This document shows positions 1-8,538 of a stretch of 64,000 bases of DNA, piece after piece. The first letter of the stretch is position 1, and every line of letters starts with the position of its first letter. The notes beneath the pieces are model-generated. The model was not told where the DNA came from and ran no database searches. It was given only the letters and a program-made list of their open reading frames with translations. Made by a program: the position numbers and the translations under genes. Location: the NCBI RefSeq assembly GCF_001282725.1, contig NZ_LN876587.1, positions 925,695 through 989,694 on the forward strand. The letters run 5' to 3'. This stretch comes from Inediibacterium massiliense. Lineage in GTDB: Bacteria; Bacillota; Clostridia; Peptostreptococcales; Thermotaleaceae.

Positions 1-2
1 TA

Positions 3-698
3 AAAGACAAGGATATAGGTATATGTATAGCCAATGATCCAAAGATTACCTTTTATAGATTGCATAATGATTTAGTAAAAAATACAGAGTTTTATGGAAA
101 AAAGTTTAAAAGCCAAATTAGTATGACGGCACAGATTCATCCAACAGCATATATATCAGATCACAATGTAATTATTAAAGATGGAGTGAAAATAGAGGCA
201 AATGTTACTATATTGAATGATGTATATATTGGAGAAAACACCATTATAAGAGCAGGATGTGTGATCGGAACAGAGGGATTTCAGTTTGCAAGAATAGAAA
301 ATGATATTTTACCTATATCTCATGCAGGAAAAGTAATTATTCATGATCATGTAGAATTTCAAGCCAATTGTTGTGTATCTAAAGGAATTTTTGGTGAGGC
401 CACAGAAATTGAAGAGAAATGTAAATTTGATAATTTAGTTCATATTGCTCATGGGGTACATATGGGAAAAAGATGTTTGGTTGCAGCAAATGCTATGATT
501 GCAGGATATACAACTATTGGAGAAGATGTGTGGATTGGACCTTCTGCAAGCATTAGCAATATGCTTGATATAGGAGATGAGGCGAATATAAAGATAGGTG
601 CAGTTGTCACGAAAAATGTAGGAGACAGACAATCTGTTAGTGGAAATTTCGCCATTGATCATGATAGATTTATTTCTTTTTTAAAATCTATTCGATGA
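3..698 (+). CDS. LpxD-like hexapeptide-repeat N-acyltransferase (5' partial)
   Basis: The reading frame is open to the left window edge, so the N-terminus is missing. The visible start resembles the LpxD N-terminal segment (a NDPKITFYRL-like stretch). A long left-handed beta-helix follows, with repeated [LIV]-G-x4 units such as VYIGENTIIRAGCVIG and YTTIGEDVWIGPSA. The HIAHGVHMG stretch carries the histidine expected at the acyltransferase active site. In Gram-negative bacteria LpxD acylates UDP-glucosamine for lipid A. Here, in a Gram-positive setting next to sugar aminotransferase and oxidoreductase genes, N-acylation of a nucleotide-linked amino sugar for a surface glycan is more plausible. 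It converges on the minus-strand cluster that follows. The fold is certain; the substrate is inferred. Confidence 0.8.
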   Translation, partial: KDKDIGICIANDPKITFYRLHNDLVKNTEFYGKKFKSQISMTAQIHPTAYISDHNVIIKDGVKIEANVTILNDVYIGENTIIRAGCVIGTEGFQFARIENDILPISHAGKVIIHDHVEFQANCCVSKGIFGEATEIEEKCKFDNLVHIAHGVHMGKRCLVAANAMIAGYTTIGEDVWIGPSASISNMLDIGDEANIKIGAVVTKNVGDRQSVSGNFAIDHDRFISFLKSIR

Positions 699-714
699 AT
701 CAATGGCGAATATA

Positions 715-1701
715 TTAAATAATACCCTCTTTTTTTAAAGTATCTAACATATAGAGTATCCTATTTTCATAGGAATGTTGTGATATAGTAGTATGACCTT
801 GTGATTGTATTTTTTTTCTTTCTTGTGGATGTTTTTGATAATAATGGATATAATGAATTGTTTCTTCAGGAGATGAAGAAGCAATGAGATCGTATCCAGG
901 TTTGAAGATTTTCCTTACACCTAAGGTGTCAGAGGTTATTAAAAATCCTCCACAACCTAGTATTTCATAAGTTCTTTGAGTAAGCTGTGTATTTTTATTT
1001 TGGAGACCTAAAATGATATCAGCAGAAGAATAAACTTTGTTTGCATCTAAATAATGTAAATATCCGTGAATCCAATCCTTTGGAATTTCAACACCCATAA
1101 TATCTTTCATCAAATCCCAATCATTTCCCCAAAAGTCAACCCTTATATTTTTTTGAATCAATGGGGTAATTAAATTTTTTATGGATTGATGACGATAAAG
1201 ATAAGGATATTGGTTCAATATAGTAGGATAAGGATTGGCAATGACTGCAATAGAACACTTATATTTAGGATCAGGCTCTGTCTTATAATGAATACTAGGA
1301 AGATATCCATAGTCCATATGAGCTGCTTTAAATCCTAATTTTTTAAAATAATCCACTCTTTCTTTACAGATAGTGAATACAAAATGAGGACGAACAGTTC
1401 TTATATAAGGAAGTACCGCTGTATCTGTATGATCAGGATCTTCTAAGGACCAGTAAATATGAGGAATATTTGTCTTTAGAATATGTTTGGCAATCCAATG
1501 ATAATATTGAGGAGTTTGATAAATTCCCCATCCCATAGAGATGATAAGATCAGGCTGAAATTCATGAATCATTTGAGGAATATGATACTCTGTCTGTAGA
1601 CCTTCTATTCCAGAAATTTTTATTTCATGGCCTAAATTTTTAAATGCTTGGGGTAGTAGGTATTCCCATACTACACTAGATTCAATAAAAAATATACGCA
1701 A
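715..1701 (-). CDS. CgeB-like glycosyltransferase (spore maturation family)
   Basis: A 328-residue protein that resembles the CgeB family: an N-terminal Rossmann half (MRIFFIESSVVWEYLLPQAF), then a C-terminal GT-B half with STD-like sugar-nucleotide binding features (TQRTYEILGCGGFLITSD). The start is TTG at 1701, chosen because a strong AAAGGAGGTG lies just upstream on the minus strand. In Bacillus, CgeB is made late in the mother cell and affects the outer spore surface. Here it is the last gene of a minus-strand run with a MocA-type oxidoreductase and a DegT aminotransferase, which fits surface glycan decoration. The exact sugar cannot be read from the sequence. Confidence 0.75.
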   Translation of the reverse strand: MRIFFIESSVVWEYLLPQAFKNLGHEIKISGIEGLQTEYHIPQMIHEFQPDLIISMGWGIYQTPQYYHWIAKHILKTNIPHIYWSLEDPDHTDTAVLPYIRTVRPHFVFTICKERVDYFKKLGFKAAHMDYGYLPSIHYKTEPDPKYKCSIAVIANPYPTILNQYPYLYRHQSIKNLITPLIQKNIRVDFWGNDWDLMKDIMGVEIPKDWIHGYLHYLDANKVYSSADIILGLQNKNTQLTQRTYEILGCGGFLITSDTLGVRKIFKPGYDLIASSSPEETIHYIHYYQKHPQERKKIQSQGHTTISQHSYENRILYMLDTLKKEGII

Positions 1702-1737
1702 TAGAGCACCTCCTTTACAAAAAGTATTGTAGAATGC

Positions 1738-1765
1738 AAAATCCCTATCACAAGATAGAGATTTT
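1738..1765. terminator. Hairpin between oxidoreductase and CgeB-like gene
   Basis: An imperfect inverted repeat pairs AAAATC-C-CTATC with GATAG-A-GATTTT around a 4-nt loop. It overlaps the 3' end of the oxidoreductase gene, with T-rich sequence on both sides. It could attenuate minus-strand transcription before the CgeB-like gene. Confidence 0.45.
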
Positions 1766-2713
1766 ACATTTTTTAATTTTACTTAAAATTTTATTTGCAG
1801 TGATTAAATTATTAAGACCATCATTTCCATCTACAAAAGGAGATTTATTCATTTGTATACTTGTTACAAAGGAAACAATCTCATTTTTTAGAGGATTTTT
1901 ATCAGGGATATAAATATTCTCTACAATTCCATCTAGAGAATATTTTTTTTGATTATTTATATGAGAATATCTTGAAATAGTTATGGATCTTTTTAGAAAG
2001 TCTACATCAATATAGGTATTCTTTGTATGAATTACAAGTTCTCGTATCTTTTCTTCTGTAATACGACTAGCTGTAAGACTAACTAAAATATGATTTTCAT
2101 ATTCAATAAGAGCTTGGGCATAATCTATGGATTCATGGCTATAAATAGATTGGCCTTGTGCAAAGATATTTTTTATAGAAGAAGTTATAATATAGTGCAT
2201 AATATCTATATCATGAATCATAAGATCATGAATGACATCTGTGTCAGAGATTCTATTGGTATAAGGGCTAAGTCTCCTAAATTCTAAAGAGATAATTTCT
2301 TCATCCTTTAGAATCTTTGAAAGCTCATCTATGACTGGATTAAATCTCTCAATGTGGCCAACTTGCAGAATGATTTTATTTTCTTTGCATAGATCTATTA
2401 ATTTTTTGGCTTCATCAGGAGTTTTGCAAATAGGTTTTTCCATTAAAATATGCTTTTGTTTCTTTGCACATAATATGCCATATTTAAAGTGAAAAGAAGT
2501 AGGAACACAAATAATGACAGCATCTATTTTTTTTAAGAGATCATTTATTTCTGAAAAAAAAGGGGTATCTAATTGTTCTGATATTTCTTTTGCTTTTTTA
2601 TGATCTATATCAAAAAATCCTACTAAATTGATATTCTTTATTTCTTTACAGAGTTGTATATGTTTTTGTCCCATGTTTCCTGCTCCTATAATCCCTATAT
2701 TTAAATTATTCAT
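1748..2713 (-). CDS. Gfo/Idh/MocA-family sugar oxidoreductase
   Basis: A 321-residue NAD(P)-dependent oxidoreductase. The N-terminal Rossmann motif is IGIIGAGNMGQKH. The EKP motif (ILMEKPICKT) typical of the family follows, then a C-terminal alpha/beta domain with the conserved HDLMIHDID stretch. The start is placed at the ATG at 2713 (MNNLNIGIIG); this start overlaps the 3' end of the upstream aminotransferase gene by 8 bp and suggests translational coupling. With the aminotransferase it resembles the WlbA/WbpB plus WlbC/WbpE pair that oxidises and aminates UDP-sugars at C3, with the LpxD-like acyltransferase as a possible third step. The substrate is inferred from this grouping. Confidence 0.85.
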   Translation of the reverse strand: MNNLNIGIIGAGNMGQKHIQLCKEIKNINLVGFFDIDHKKAKEISEQLDTPFFSEINDLLKKIDAVIICVPTSFHFKYGILCAKKQKHILMEKPICKTPDEAKKLIDLCKENKIILQVGHIERFNPVIDELSKILKDEEIISLEFRRLSPYTNRISDTDVIHDLMIHDIDIMHYIITSSIKNIFAQGQSIYSHESIDYAQALIEYENHILVSLTASRITEEKIRELVIHTKNTYIDVDFLKRSITISRYSHINNQKKYSLDGIVENIYIPDKNPLKNEIVSFVTSIQMNKSPFVDGNDGLNNLITANKILSKIKKCKISIL

Positions 2714-3788
2714 AAAGATTAATGACCTCAATAATTTTTAAAATTTCCTCTTTAGATAAAAGAGGATGAACGGGGATAGATACCACTTCTTGACTGATTT
2801 GAAGGGCAATAGGAGTAGTTGTAGGATCATATCCAAGCTCTTTATAATAAGGTTGAGTATTGAGTGGAATAGGATAATAAATGCCATATCCAATATTATT
2901 TTCTTCTAAATGTTTTATGAATGAAGTGCGATTTTTTACTTTTACTGTATATTGATGATATACAGGATCACACTTAGAAGGTACAAAAGGAAGTGTGATT
3001 TGATTATTTTTTATATTTTCATTATAAAATTTGGCATTTTCTTTTCTTTTATCATTAAAATCATTTAATTTATTTAATTGTTCAATTCCTAAAGCTGCAG
3101 CAATATTTGTCATTCTAAAGTTATAACCAAGCTGTGTATGAAGATACCTTTCTTTTTGACCATGACTGATGATTCTTTGTATATTTTCATAAATACTTTT
3201 ATCCTTTGTAAGAATCATGCCACCTTCTCCAGTGGTCATATTTTTAGTGGGGTAAAAGCTATAAGCAGATGTAGTGCCAAAGGTTCCTACATATTGATCA
3301 TTATATTTTGCTCCATGAGCTTGAGCACAATCTTCTATGAGAAGTAAATTGTATTTTTTTACAAGCTCCATAATCCTGTCCATATTACAAGGAAGTCCAA
3401 ATAAGTGTACAATCAATATGCCTTTGATATCTTTATGAACTTTTAGAAGTTCTTCTACATGATTTACATCTATATTGAATGTATTAGGATCAATATCAGC
3501 AAAAATAGGGATGGCTCCTTCAAATAATAAACTGTTGGCGGTAGCTGCAAAAGTAAAAGGTGTGGTAATAATCTTGTCTCCTTTTTTGATATTACATGCA
3601 ATGATAGCTGCATGAAGAGCTGTTGTTCCAGATGATGTGGCTACTCCATAAGGCATTTTAAAATAAGTTGCAAAATCATTTTCAAAATCTGAAACGACTT
3701 GACCGGATGCTATATTTCCACTTTTTAGTACTTGTTGTACATGAAATATTTCTTCAGTTCCAATACTGGGCTTTGCAATTGGAATCAT
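2706..3788 (-). CDS. DegT/DnrJ/EryC1/StrS-family sugar aminotransferase
   Basis: A 360-residue PLP aminotransferase acting on nucleotide-linked keto sugars. Seen in sequence: the N-terminal PIAKPSIGTEE, a GTTALHAAI phosphate-binding region, EDCAQAHGA, and the PLP lysine in SFYPTKNMTTGEGG. The ATG at 3788 is chosen because AGGAGT lies upstream at good spacing and the family begins with MIPIAKP; the longer frame to 3869 is unlikely. It is likely co-transcribed with the oxidoreductase. Which amino sugar is made is unknown. Confidence 0.88.
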   Translation of the reverse strand: MIPIAKPSIGTEEIFHVQQVLKSGNIASGQVVSDFENDFATYFKMPYGVATSSGTTALHAAIIACNIKKGDKIITTPFTFAATANSLLFEGAIPIFADIDPNTFNIDVNHVEELLKVHKDIKGILIVHLFGLPCNMDRIMELVKKYNLLLIEDCAQAHGAKYNDQYVGTFGTTSAYSFYPTKNMTTGEGGMILTKDKSIYENIQRIISHGQKERYLHTQLGYNFRMTNIAAALGIEQLNKLNDFNDKRKENAKFYNENIKNNQITLPFVPSKCDPVYHQYTVKVKNRTSFIKHLEENNIGYGIYYPIPLNTQPYYKELGYDPTTTPIALQISQEVVSIPVHPLLSKEEILKIIEVINLYE

Positions 3789-3891
3789 TGAATCTACTCC
3801 TTTATATAAAAATTTAAACAATCTTTTCTCTTGATTTATCATATACTTAGAGTGTTTTTTTTGTGTCATAATTTTTTATATAAAAAAATAA

Positions 3892-3910
3892 ATAGGCATG
3901 TGATGCCTAT
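3892..3910 (-). terminator. Terminator after coiled-coil surface protein gene
   Basis: On the minus strand, ATAGGCAT and ATGCCTAT form a short stem with a tight loop followed by TTTATTTTTTT. It overlaps the stop codon of the 3907-5247 gene. Confidence 0.65.
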
Positions 3911-5247
3911 CCAAAAAGCTTTTGAATCCAATTTTTATTATTATTGTTTTCTAATTCCATTTTCAAATTATTGTTTTCTTTTTTATATTTTTCTAAAAGA
4001 GAAGATATTTTTTCATGTTCTTGAGTAAATTGATTGATTTTTTCTTGATAGATTTCACTATTTTTTCTTATTCTATCTATATACTCTTTATTTTGTATCT
4101 CAAGTCGATTGATTTCTTCTTTTAAATAATTGATATTACCCTGTAATGCTTGTAAAAGTTTATTTTTATTTTCTAGTTCATTATTTTTTTTATATAATTC
4201 TCCTTTTAAACTGTTAGAGGATTTTTCAGTATTCAAATCAACATAAGAAGGATTATGAATAGGAATCACATCATATGAAACTTTTGACAATATATAATTT
4301 CCTTTATAAGGAATAGAAAAAGATTGATCATTTTTAATAAGTTTAAGGATAAAAATATCATTAGAAGAAGGATCTATATTAGATGGTTTATTCCAAACAT
4401 TAGATATAGTTTTGAATGGTTTAGATGAATAATAAATCGTATCATCTATTATTCCATACGCAGTAAGTAAATCTTTTTGCAAAAGAAGAATACAACTTAT
4501 AAAGGGGGCAGTACTACTTATAATAATTTGAGGATCATCAGAAGAATTTTGATTTTCTTTTATAGATACATACTTTATACAATAAGATTTTTTAATTTTA
4601 TCTGCAAATAAAATATGAATTGTATTCTGATCATCTATGAAAGCATCTATTAAAAAATTTTTTAAAAATATACAAGGACATAAGAAAATAGGGGTTTCCC
4701 AATAATCATTTTTGGTAGAAAGCTTTGTAAGAGTTAAATCATAAATCATATTTTGTTTTTTTAAGTAAATACAATAAAGATTATTATGAAAATCTTTTAT
4801 TAGAATATAGGGCTTAATTTTCTCTTTTAAGTAAAGTCTATGAATGACATCTTTTTTCCATATTTCATCCTTTTTATAGTAAGAGAGAATGGACCATTCA
4901 AAAGGAGACGAAAGATTATGCCAACAAAATAAGATATAAGGAAATTCCAATGAAAATTTAATGCTGATATATTTAAATTCTTCCAATTCAAAATTTACCT
5001 CATACAATAAATAAAAAAACCATTCTTTGTTTTCTTCATACATATAAAAAAGCTTTCCTTCTTCATCTAAGAGTACAATTCCTATATGATTACTTTTAGT
5101 TATATCTACATCAAATTCTAGTACTTTTTTTTCATATAATATAATATCCTCTTCTTTGTATTGATAATGAAGGATAGATCCATCATCTATATAAAATCGT
5201 AAAATATCTTTATTGGTATTTAAAATAATATTTTTAGAAAAGCACAT
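3907..5247 (-). CDS. Large protein with beta-rich head and C-terminal coiled coil, paralogue of 6284-7615
   Basis: No named family is recognised. The 446-residue protein has about 320 residues rich in aromatic and beta-type stretches with repeat-like motifs ending in an H-x-x-F/W pattern (DDQNTIHILFADK). About 100 residues of heptad-patterned coiled coil rich in E, K, N and I follow, ending in WIQKLFG. No signal peptide is visible. The ATG at 5247 is preferred over upstream GTG/ATG because AGGTGA is well spaced from it. A gene of the same architecture lies at 6284-7615, on the other side of the 5424-6245 gene. A sialidase-like or beta-propeller fold is a guess from the repeat look. A surface or spore-coat role is inferred from the neighbours. 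Confidence 0.6.
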   Translation of the reverse strand: MCFSKNIILNTNKDILRFYIDDGSILHYQYKEEDIILYEKKVLEFDVDITKSNHIGIVLLDEEGKLFYMYEENKEWFFYLLYEVNFELEEFKYISIKFSLEFPYILFCWHNLSSPFEWSILSYYKKDEIWKKDVIHRLYLKEKIKPYILIKDFHNNLYCIYLKKQNMIYDLTLTKLSTKNDYWETPIFLCPCIFLKNFLIDAFIDDQNTIHILFADKIKKSYCIKYVSIKENQNSSDDPQIIISSTAPFISCILLLQKDLLTAYGIIDDTIYYSSKPFKTISNVWNKPSNIDPSSNDIFILKLIKNDQSFSIPYKGNYILSKVSYDVIPIHNPSYVDLNTEKSSNSLKGELYKKNNELENKNKLLQALQGNINYLKEEINRLEIQNKEYIDRIRKNSEIYQEKINQFTQEHEKISSLLEKYKKENNNLKMELENNNNKNWIQKLFG

Positions 5248-5423
5248 GATCATCACCTACCCATTTTAAATATATTAATGATATAAATATATTATGAAAA
5301 AGATTTTATAAAGAATTTATGAATTTGAATCACCAAAAGAAGTCTAGATACATAATATACAAGTAAAGAAGCATGATTCATACCTACTTAAAAAGTATTT
5401 TATGGGTAGAAGGGGGAAAATAT

Positions 5424-6245
5424 ATGTATAAGTCAACATCTTGTGGAACGAGCATATACACTCCAGGTGTAATTCCAGAGGAAATAAGAGAACAATTTGG
5501 AAATGCATGTGAATTAGTATGTGTTCAAGTTCCTAAAGTTTATGATTCATGTCTATTAAGAGTATGCTTAGTAGGAAATGCTAAAAAAGCAAACCCAAAA
5601 GAAGGTATTTTATTTGATCCAGATCTTAAAGTAAGAATTGATTGTAGTGCAGATGGTATTGTAAACCCAAGAGTAGTTGGAATTGTACCAGGATCTTTTA
5701 AAGTATTGGATAAAAAGAGTATGTCATCAGATCCAGATAGAAAGTTTATTACTTTCACTTATCAATTAAGGATTTTATATGATATTGTATTTGATGATGG
5801 AACTATCTCTAGAGATAATGAGCTTTTATTAAGAAGAAGTGAAACAGTAGGACCTATATATTGTCCAGAGTCATTGGCAATTATTAGAGAAAGTAAGGTA
5901 GATCAATCAGGAACCATTCATCCAGCTGAAGATGTAGATGATGAAATTGTGAAATTAGAGATTATAGCAAAAGTTTTAGATGCACAAATTATAAGGGATG
6001 ATTGTAAGACACCTTGTGACCCTTATGATGATCAATGCTTTGCAGTATTTACAGTAGGAATTTATCACATTATAAAATGTGAATTAATTGTACAATTAGT
6101 TATTCCAGCATTTGGATTCTGTCCACCACCTGCTCCATGTGAAAGAATGGGAGAACCTTGTGAGATATTCAATCAAGAACTTCCTCCAGATTTCTTCCCA
6201 CCACAATTAGATAATTTTATTACAGGACCTGGAATAGATTGTTAA
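5424..6245 (+). CDS. Cysteine-containing putative spore/exosporium surface protein
   Basis: A 273-residue protein not firmly assigned to a family. It has an early VCVQVPKVYDSCLLRVCL segment, a central stretch of alternating beta strands (FTYQLRILYDIVFDDGT), and a Cys/Pro-rich C-terminal part (CPPPAPC, CDPYDDQC) ending at a terminal Cys. There is no signal peptide or membrane segment. The VPKVYDSC region reminds me of clostridial spore and exosporium proteins (SPOCS/CsxA-like), but this is recollection rather than proof. ATG 5424 follows AGGGGG at good spacing; the frame extends further up without a ribosome site. The similar gene at 7814 suggests the two are partners or paralogues. Confidence 0.6.
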   Translation: MYKSTSCGTSIYTPGVIPEEIREQFGNACELVCVQVPKVYDSCLLRVCLVGNAKKANPKEGILFDPDLKVRIDCSADGIVNPRVVGIVPGSFKVLDKKSMSSDPDRKFITFTYQLRILYDIVFDDGTISRDNELLLRRSETVGPIYCPESLAIIRESKVDQSGTIHPAEDVDDEIVKLEIIAKVLDAQIIRDDCKTPCDPYDDQCFAVFTVGIYHIIKCELIVQLVIPAFGFCPPPAPCERMGEPCEIFNQELPPDFFPPQLDNFITGPGIDC

Positions 6246-6254
6246 ATAATTTTA

Positions 6255-6287
6255 AAAATGCACTGAAAATTTTCAGTGCATTTTTAT
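6255..6287. terminator. Bidirectional terminator
   Basis: AAAATGCACTGAAAA pairs perfectly with TTTTCAGTGCATTTT, with A and T tracts on opposite sides. It serves both the plus-strand 5424-6245 gene and the minus-strand 6284-7615 gene. Confidence 0.9.
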
Positions 6288-7615
6288 TTGAATAGATTTT
6301 TAAGTTTATTAAGAAAATGATTTTGATTGTTTTCTAAAAGGGCATACAGATTGGAATGTAATTGAAGCAACTCATCTGTTTTTTTACTTTGTGAAATTTG
6401 TTGTTGATAGAGAGTATAAAAATTTTTTTTGATTTCTTGTTGCATAGTTTTTATATTTTCTATTTCTTCTGTGAGTTTTAATAGATGATTTTCTTGAGAG
6501 AATACATTATTTGTATCATTAACTAGATCAGCTTCTAAATCTTTTGTATCACAAGAAATATCTTCCTGTGGAGAGAAGGATGGAAGATGATGATCTACTC
6601 CTATGAGGAAAAATTCATTTTCAAAGAATAACCCATAGCTATTTAAAATTTTTACCTTTTCTAAAGACTTATATTGATTTCCTAATACAGAAATACAAAA
6701 AGGTTTATGGTCATTTTCTATATTGATTTCATCAAGGGGACTCCATAATTTTTCGTAAATATTTCTACTTGTGACAAAATATTTATTACTCTCTTTCCAT
6801 ATCATATAAATTTGGTCATCTATTTGAATAAGAATAGGGTGAGTGCTATTTGTATTTATATTAGACAAGCATATAGGCTGGCTCCAATCATTTTTTTGAT
6901 GATTTGATTTTTCTTGATACATATAAAATATGGTAAGATTATTATCATAAAAGCTAGACCATATAATATGAGTAGATCCAGCAGAGTCACAAAGAATAAA
7001 AGGATGAGAATGATCATAATCAGAACTACTGATTTTTATAGGGATGCTCCAGGAATCATATACAATATGATATTTACAATAATATAATTGATATTGTTTT
7101 TCATAGGATGATTTAAATACAATATGTATGTGTCCATCAGGGTCAGTATCACAACAAAATGGAACATCATATTTTTCTGTCACCATATCGCATACTTTTC
7201 TATTGCTCCAAGAGGAACCGTTCCAATAGTGATGCTTTAATATCCATAATTCGGGATGAATAATATTAGAGATAGCCATAAGAATATGAATATGATCATC
7301 CACTATAAATAATTTTAAGTTTTTAAATAGAAAAGATTTGGAATCATATTTTGTAAGATAGCGATATTCCCACTTATGGTCTTGATAGATACAATATTTT
7401 AAGTCTCCATAAGAAGAAATACTTACAAGATGAAATACTCCAAAAGAATCCATAGTTACGCAATAATCAATAATATTTTCACTAATTTTTGAAGTTTCAT
7501 AAAGGGTATGATCTTTGAAAATTTTTAAATAAAGATGATCTTCTTCCATATAAAAATAATATGTAAAGCCTGATAAATCATAACAGATGTATTGAGAAGT
7601 ACAAGGTATATTCAT
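6284..7615 (-). CDS. Large protein with beta-repeat head and coiled-coil tail, paralogue of 3907-5247
   Basis: A 443-residue protein of unknown family. The first ~340 residues contain repeated blade-like motifs with an H-I-x-[IVW] core: DDHIHILMAI, DPDGHIHIVFKSS, SAGSTHIIWSS and DDQIYMIWKES, at roughly 50-70 residue spacing. This looks like a BNR/beta-propeller repeat series. A coiled-coil tail of about 80 residues follows and ends NKLKNLFK, similar to the tail of the 3907-5247 protein. ATG 7615 follows AGGAGGT. There is no signal peptide. Together with its paralogue and the two Cys-containing proteins it looks like a self-contained surface module, but function is unknown. Confidence 0.6.
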   Translation of the reverse strand: MNIPCTSQYICYDLSGFTYYFYMEEDHLYLKIFKDHTLYETSKISENIIDYCVTMDSFGVFHLVSISSYGDLKYCIYQDHKWEYRYLTKYDSKSFLFKNLKLFIVDDHIHILMAISNIIHPELWILKHHYWNGSSWSNRKVCDMVTEKYDVPFCCDTDPDGHIHIVFKSSYEKQYQLYYCKYHIVYDSWSIPIKISSSDYDHSHPFILCDSAGSTHIIWSSFYDNNLTIFYMYQEKSNHQKNDWSQPICLSNINTNSTHPILIQIDDQIYMIWKESNKYFVTSRNIYEKLWSPLDEINIENDHKPFCISVLGNQYKSLEKVKILNSYGLFFENEFFLIGVDHHLPSFSPQEDISCDTKDLEADLVNDTNNVFSQENHLLKLTEEIENIKTMQQEIKKNFYTLYQQQISQSKKTDELLQLHSNLYALLENNQNHFLNKLKNLFK

Positions 7616-7813
7616 ATTTTTATACCTCCTATAAAAATTTTAATATTATACTGTATGTGTATTTTTATGGATACAAAATTATAACTGTTTTTCAATGAAT
7701 GAGGAGATTTTCATTCAATTATAATTTTTATTTTCAAAAGTATATAAAGAGTAAAAGAATTGATAATGAAAATACTATATGATTCATATGATTATAAAAA
7801 GGAGGGCTGAGAG

Positions 7814-8521
7814 ATGATAAAAAATTCACCTTATCAAAAAATGATGGAGCCTTCTCCATATGCAACGGCTAATGATGCACAATTAAAAAAGAAATCTCCA
7901 AATATAAAAGATTTACAACCCGTATGTATATTAGCAGATAAAGTATATTCTTATTGTCAACAAAGAGATTGTTTTCCAAAATTGAAAGTAGAGATAGGGT
8001 ATAAAGGAGAGCAATTTCAATTTGTAGGAATTTATTTTCAAGAAGGCTATATATGTGAAGGAACCTTACAAGTGACTCCTTTAGGTGCAAAGCGACCCAA
8101 TTTTTCTAGAATTCAATTTCATCTAAAAATACCTTTTACTGTTCAATTAAGAAATATATTATCAGGAGAAATTATAGATATCAATGGATTTTTACCAGAT
8201 ATCATAAAGGATATTGTTATGTACATGCCTCAAGCAAGAAATGAATTTAATTTTAAAATAGTGGTAGAAACTCGTTCGGAAGTTTTGGCTCCTGTAGAGC
8301 TATTCAAAGATTATATCACCATACCCATAGGAGTACTTTCTGTGATTCGGGTTGTAGGAAAAATTGAACTTTTAGTTGCAGCATATTCTTTAAATACGGA
8401 ACCACCTGAAGCAGAAAATTATGAAGAATGTGAAAAGAAGATGTATCGAGAATTTGAAAAAAGACCTTTTCCATATGATTTTTTTCCAATGGAATTTGAG
8501 GACAAAAATATAGGGGTTTAG
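7814..8521 (+). CDS. Putative surface/spore protein related in style to 5424-6245
   Basis: A 235-residue protein with no confident family. Like the 5424-6245 protein it has an early Cys/Val/Tyr segment (QPVCILADKVYSYCQQRDC), a beta-rich core (LKIPFTVQLRNILSGEIID) and a charged Pro/Phe-rich end (RPFPYDFFPMEF). The end motif parallels PPDFFPPQLDNF of the other protein, which supports distant paralogy. It has a strong AAAGGAGG ribosome site and is followed after 17 bp by a glycosyltransferase gene, so the two are probably co-transcribed. A structural surface role is inferred; no catalytic motif was seen. Confidence 0.6.
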   Translation: MIKNSPYQKMMEPSPYATANDAQLKKKSPNIKDLQPVCILADKVYSYCQQRDCFPKLKVEIGYKGEQFQFVGIYFQEGYICEGTLQVTPLGAKRPNFSRIQFHLKIPFTVQLRNILSGEIIDINGFLPDIIKDIVMYMPQARNEFNFKIVVETRSEVLAPVELFKDYITIPIGVLSVIRVVGKIELLVAAYSLNTEPPEAENYEECEKKMYREFEKRPFPYDFFPMEFEDKNIGV

Positions 8522-8538
8522 AAATAAAGGAGAAAAAT

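Noticed and set aside
3789-3869. Longer N-terminus of the DegT aminotransferase
   Set aside because: The family begins at MIPIAKP, and a good AGGAGT lies just ahead of that ATG.
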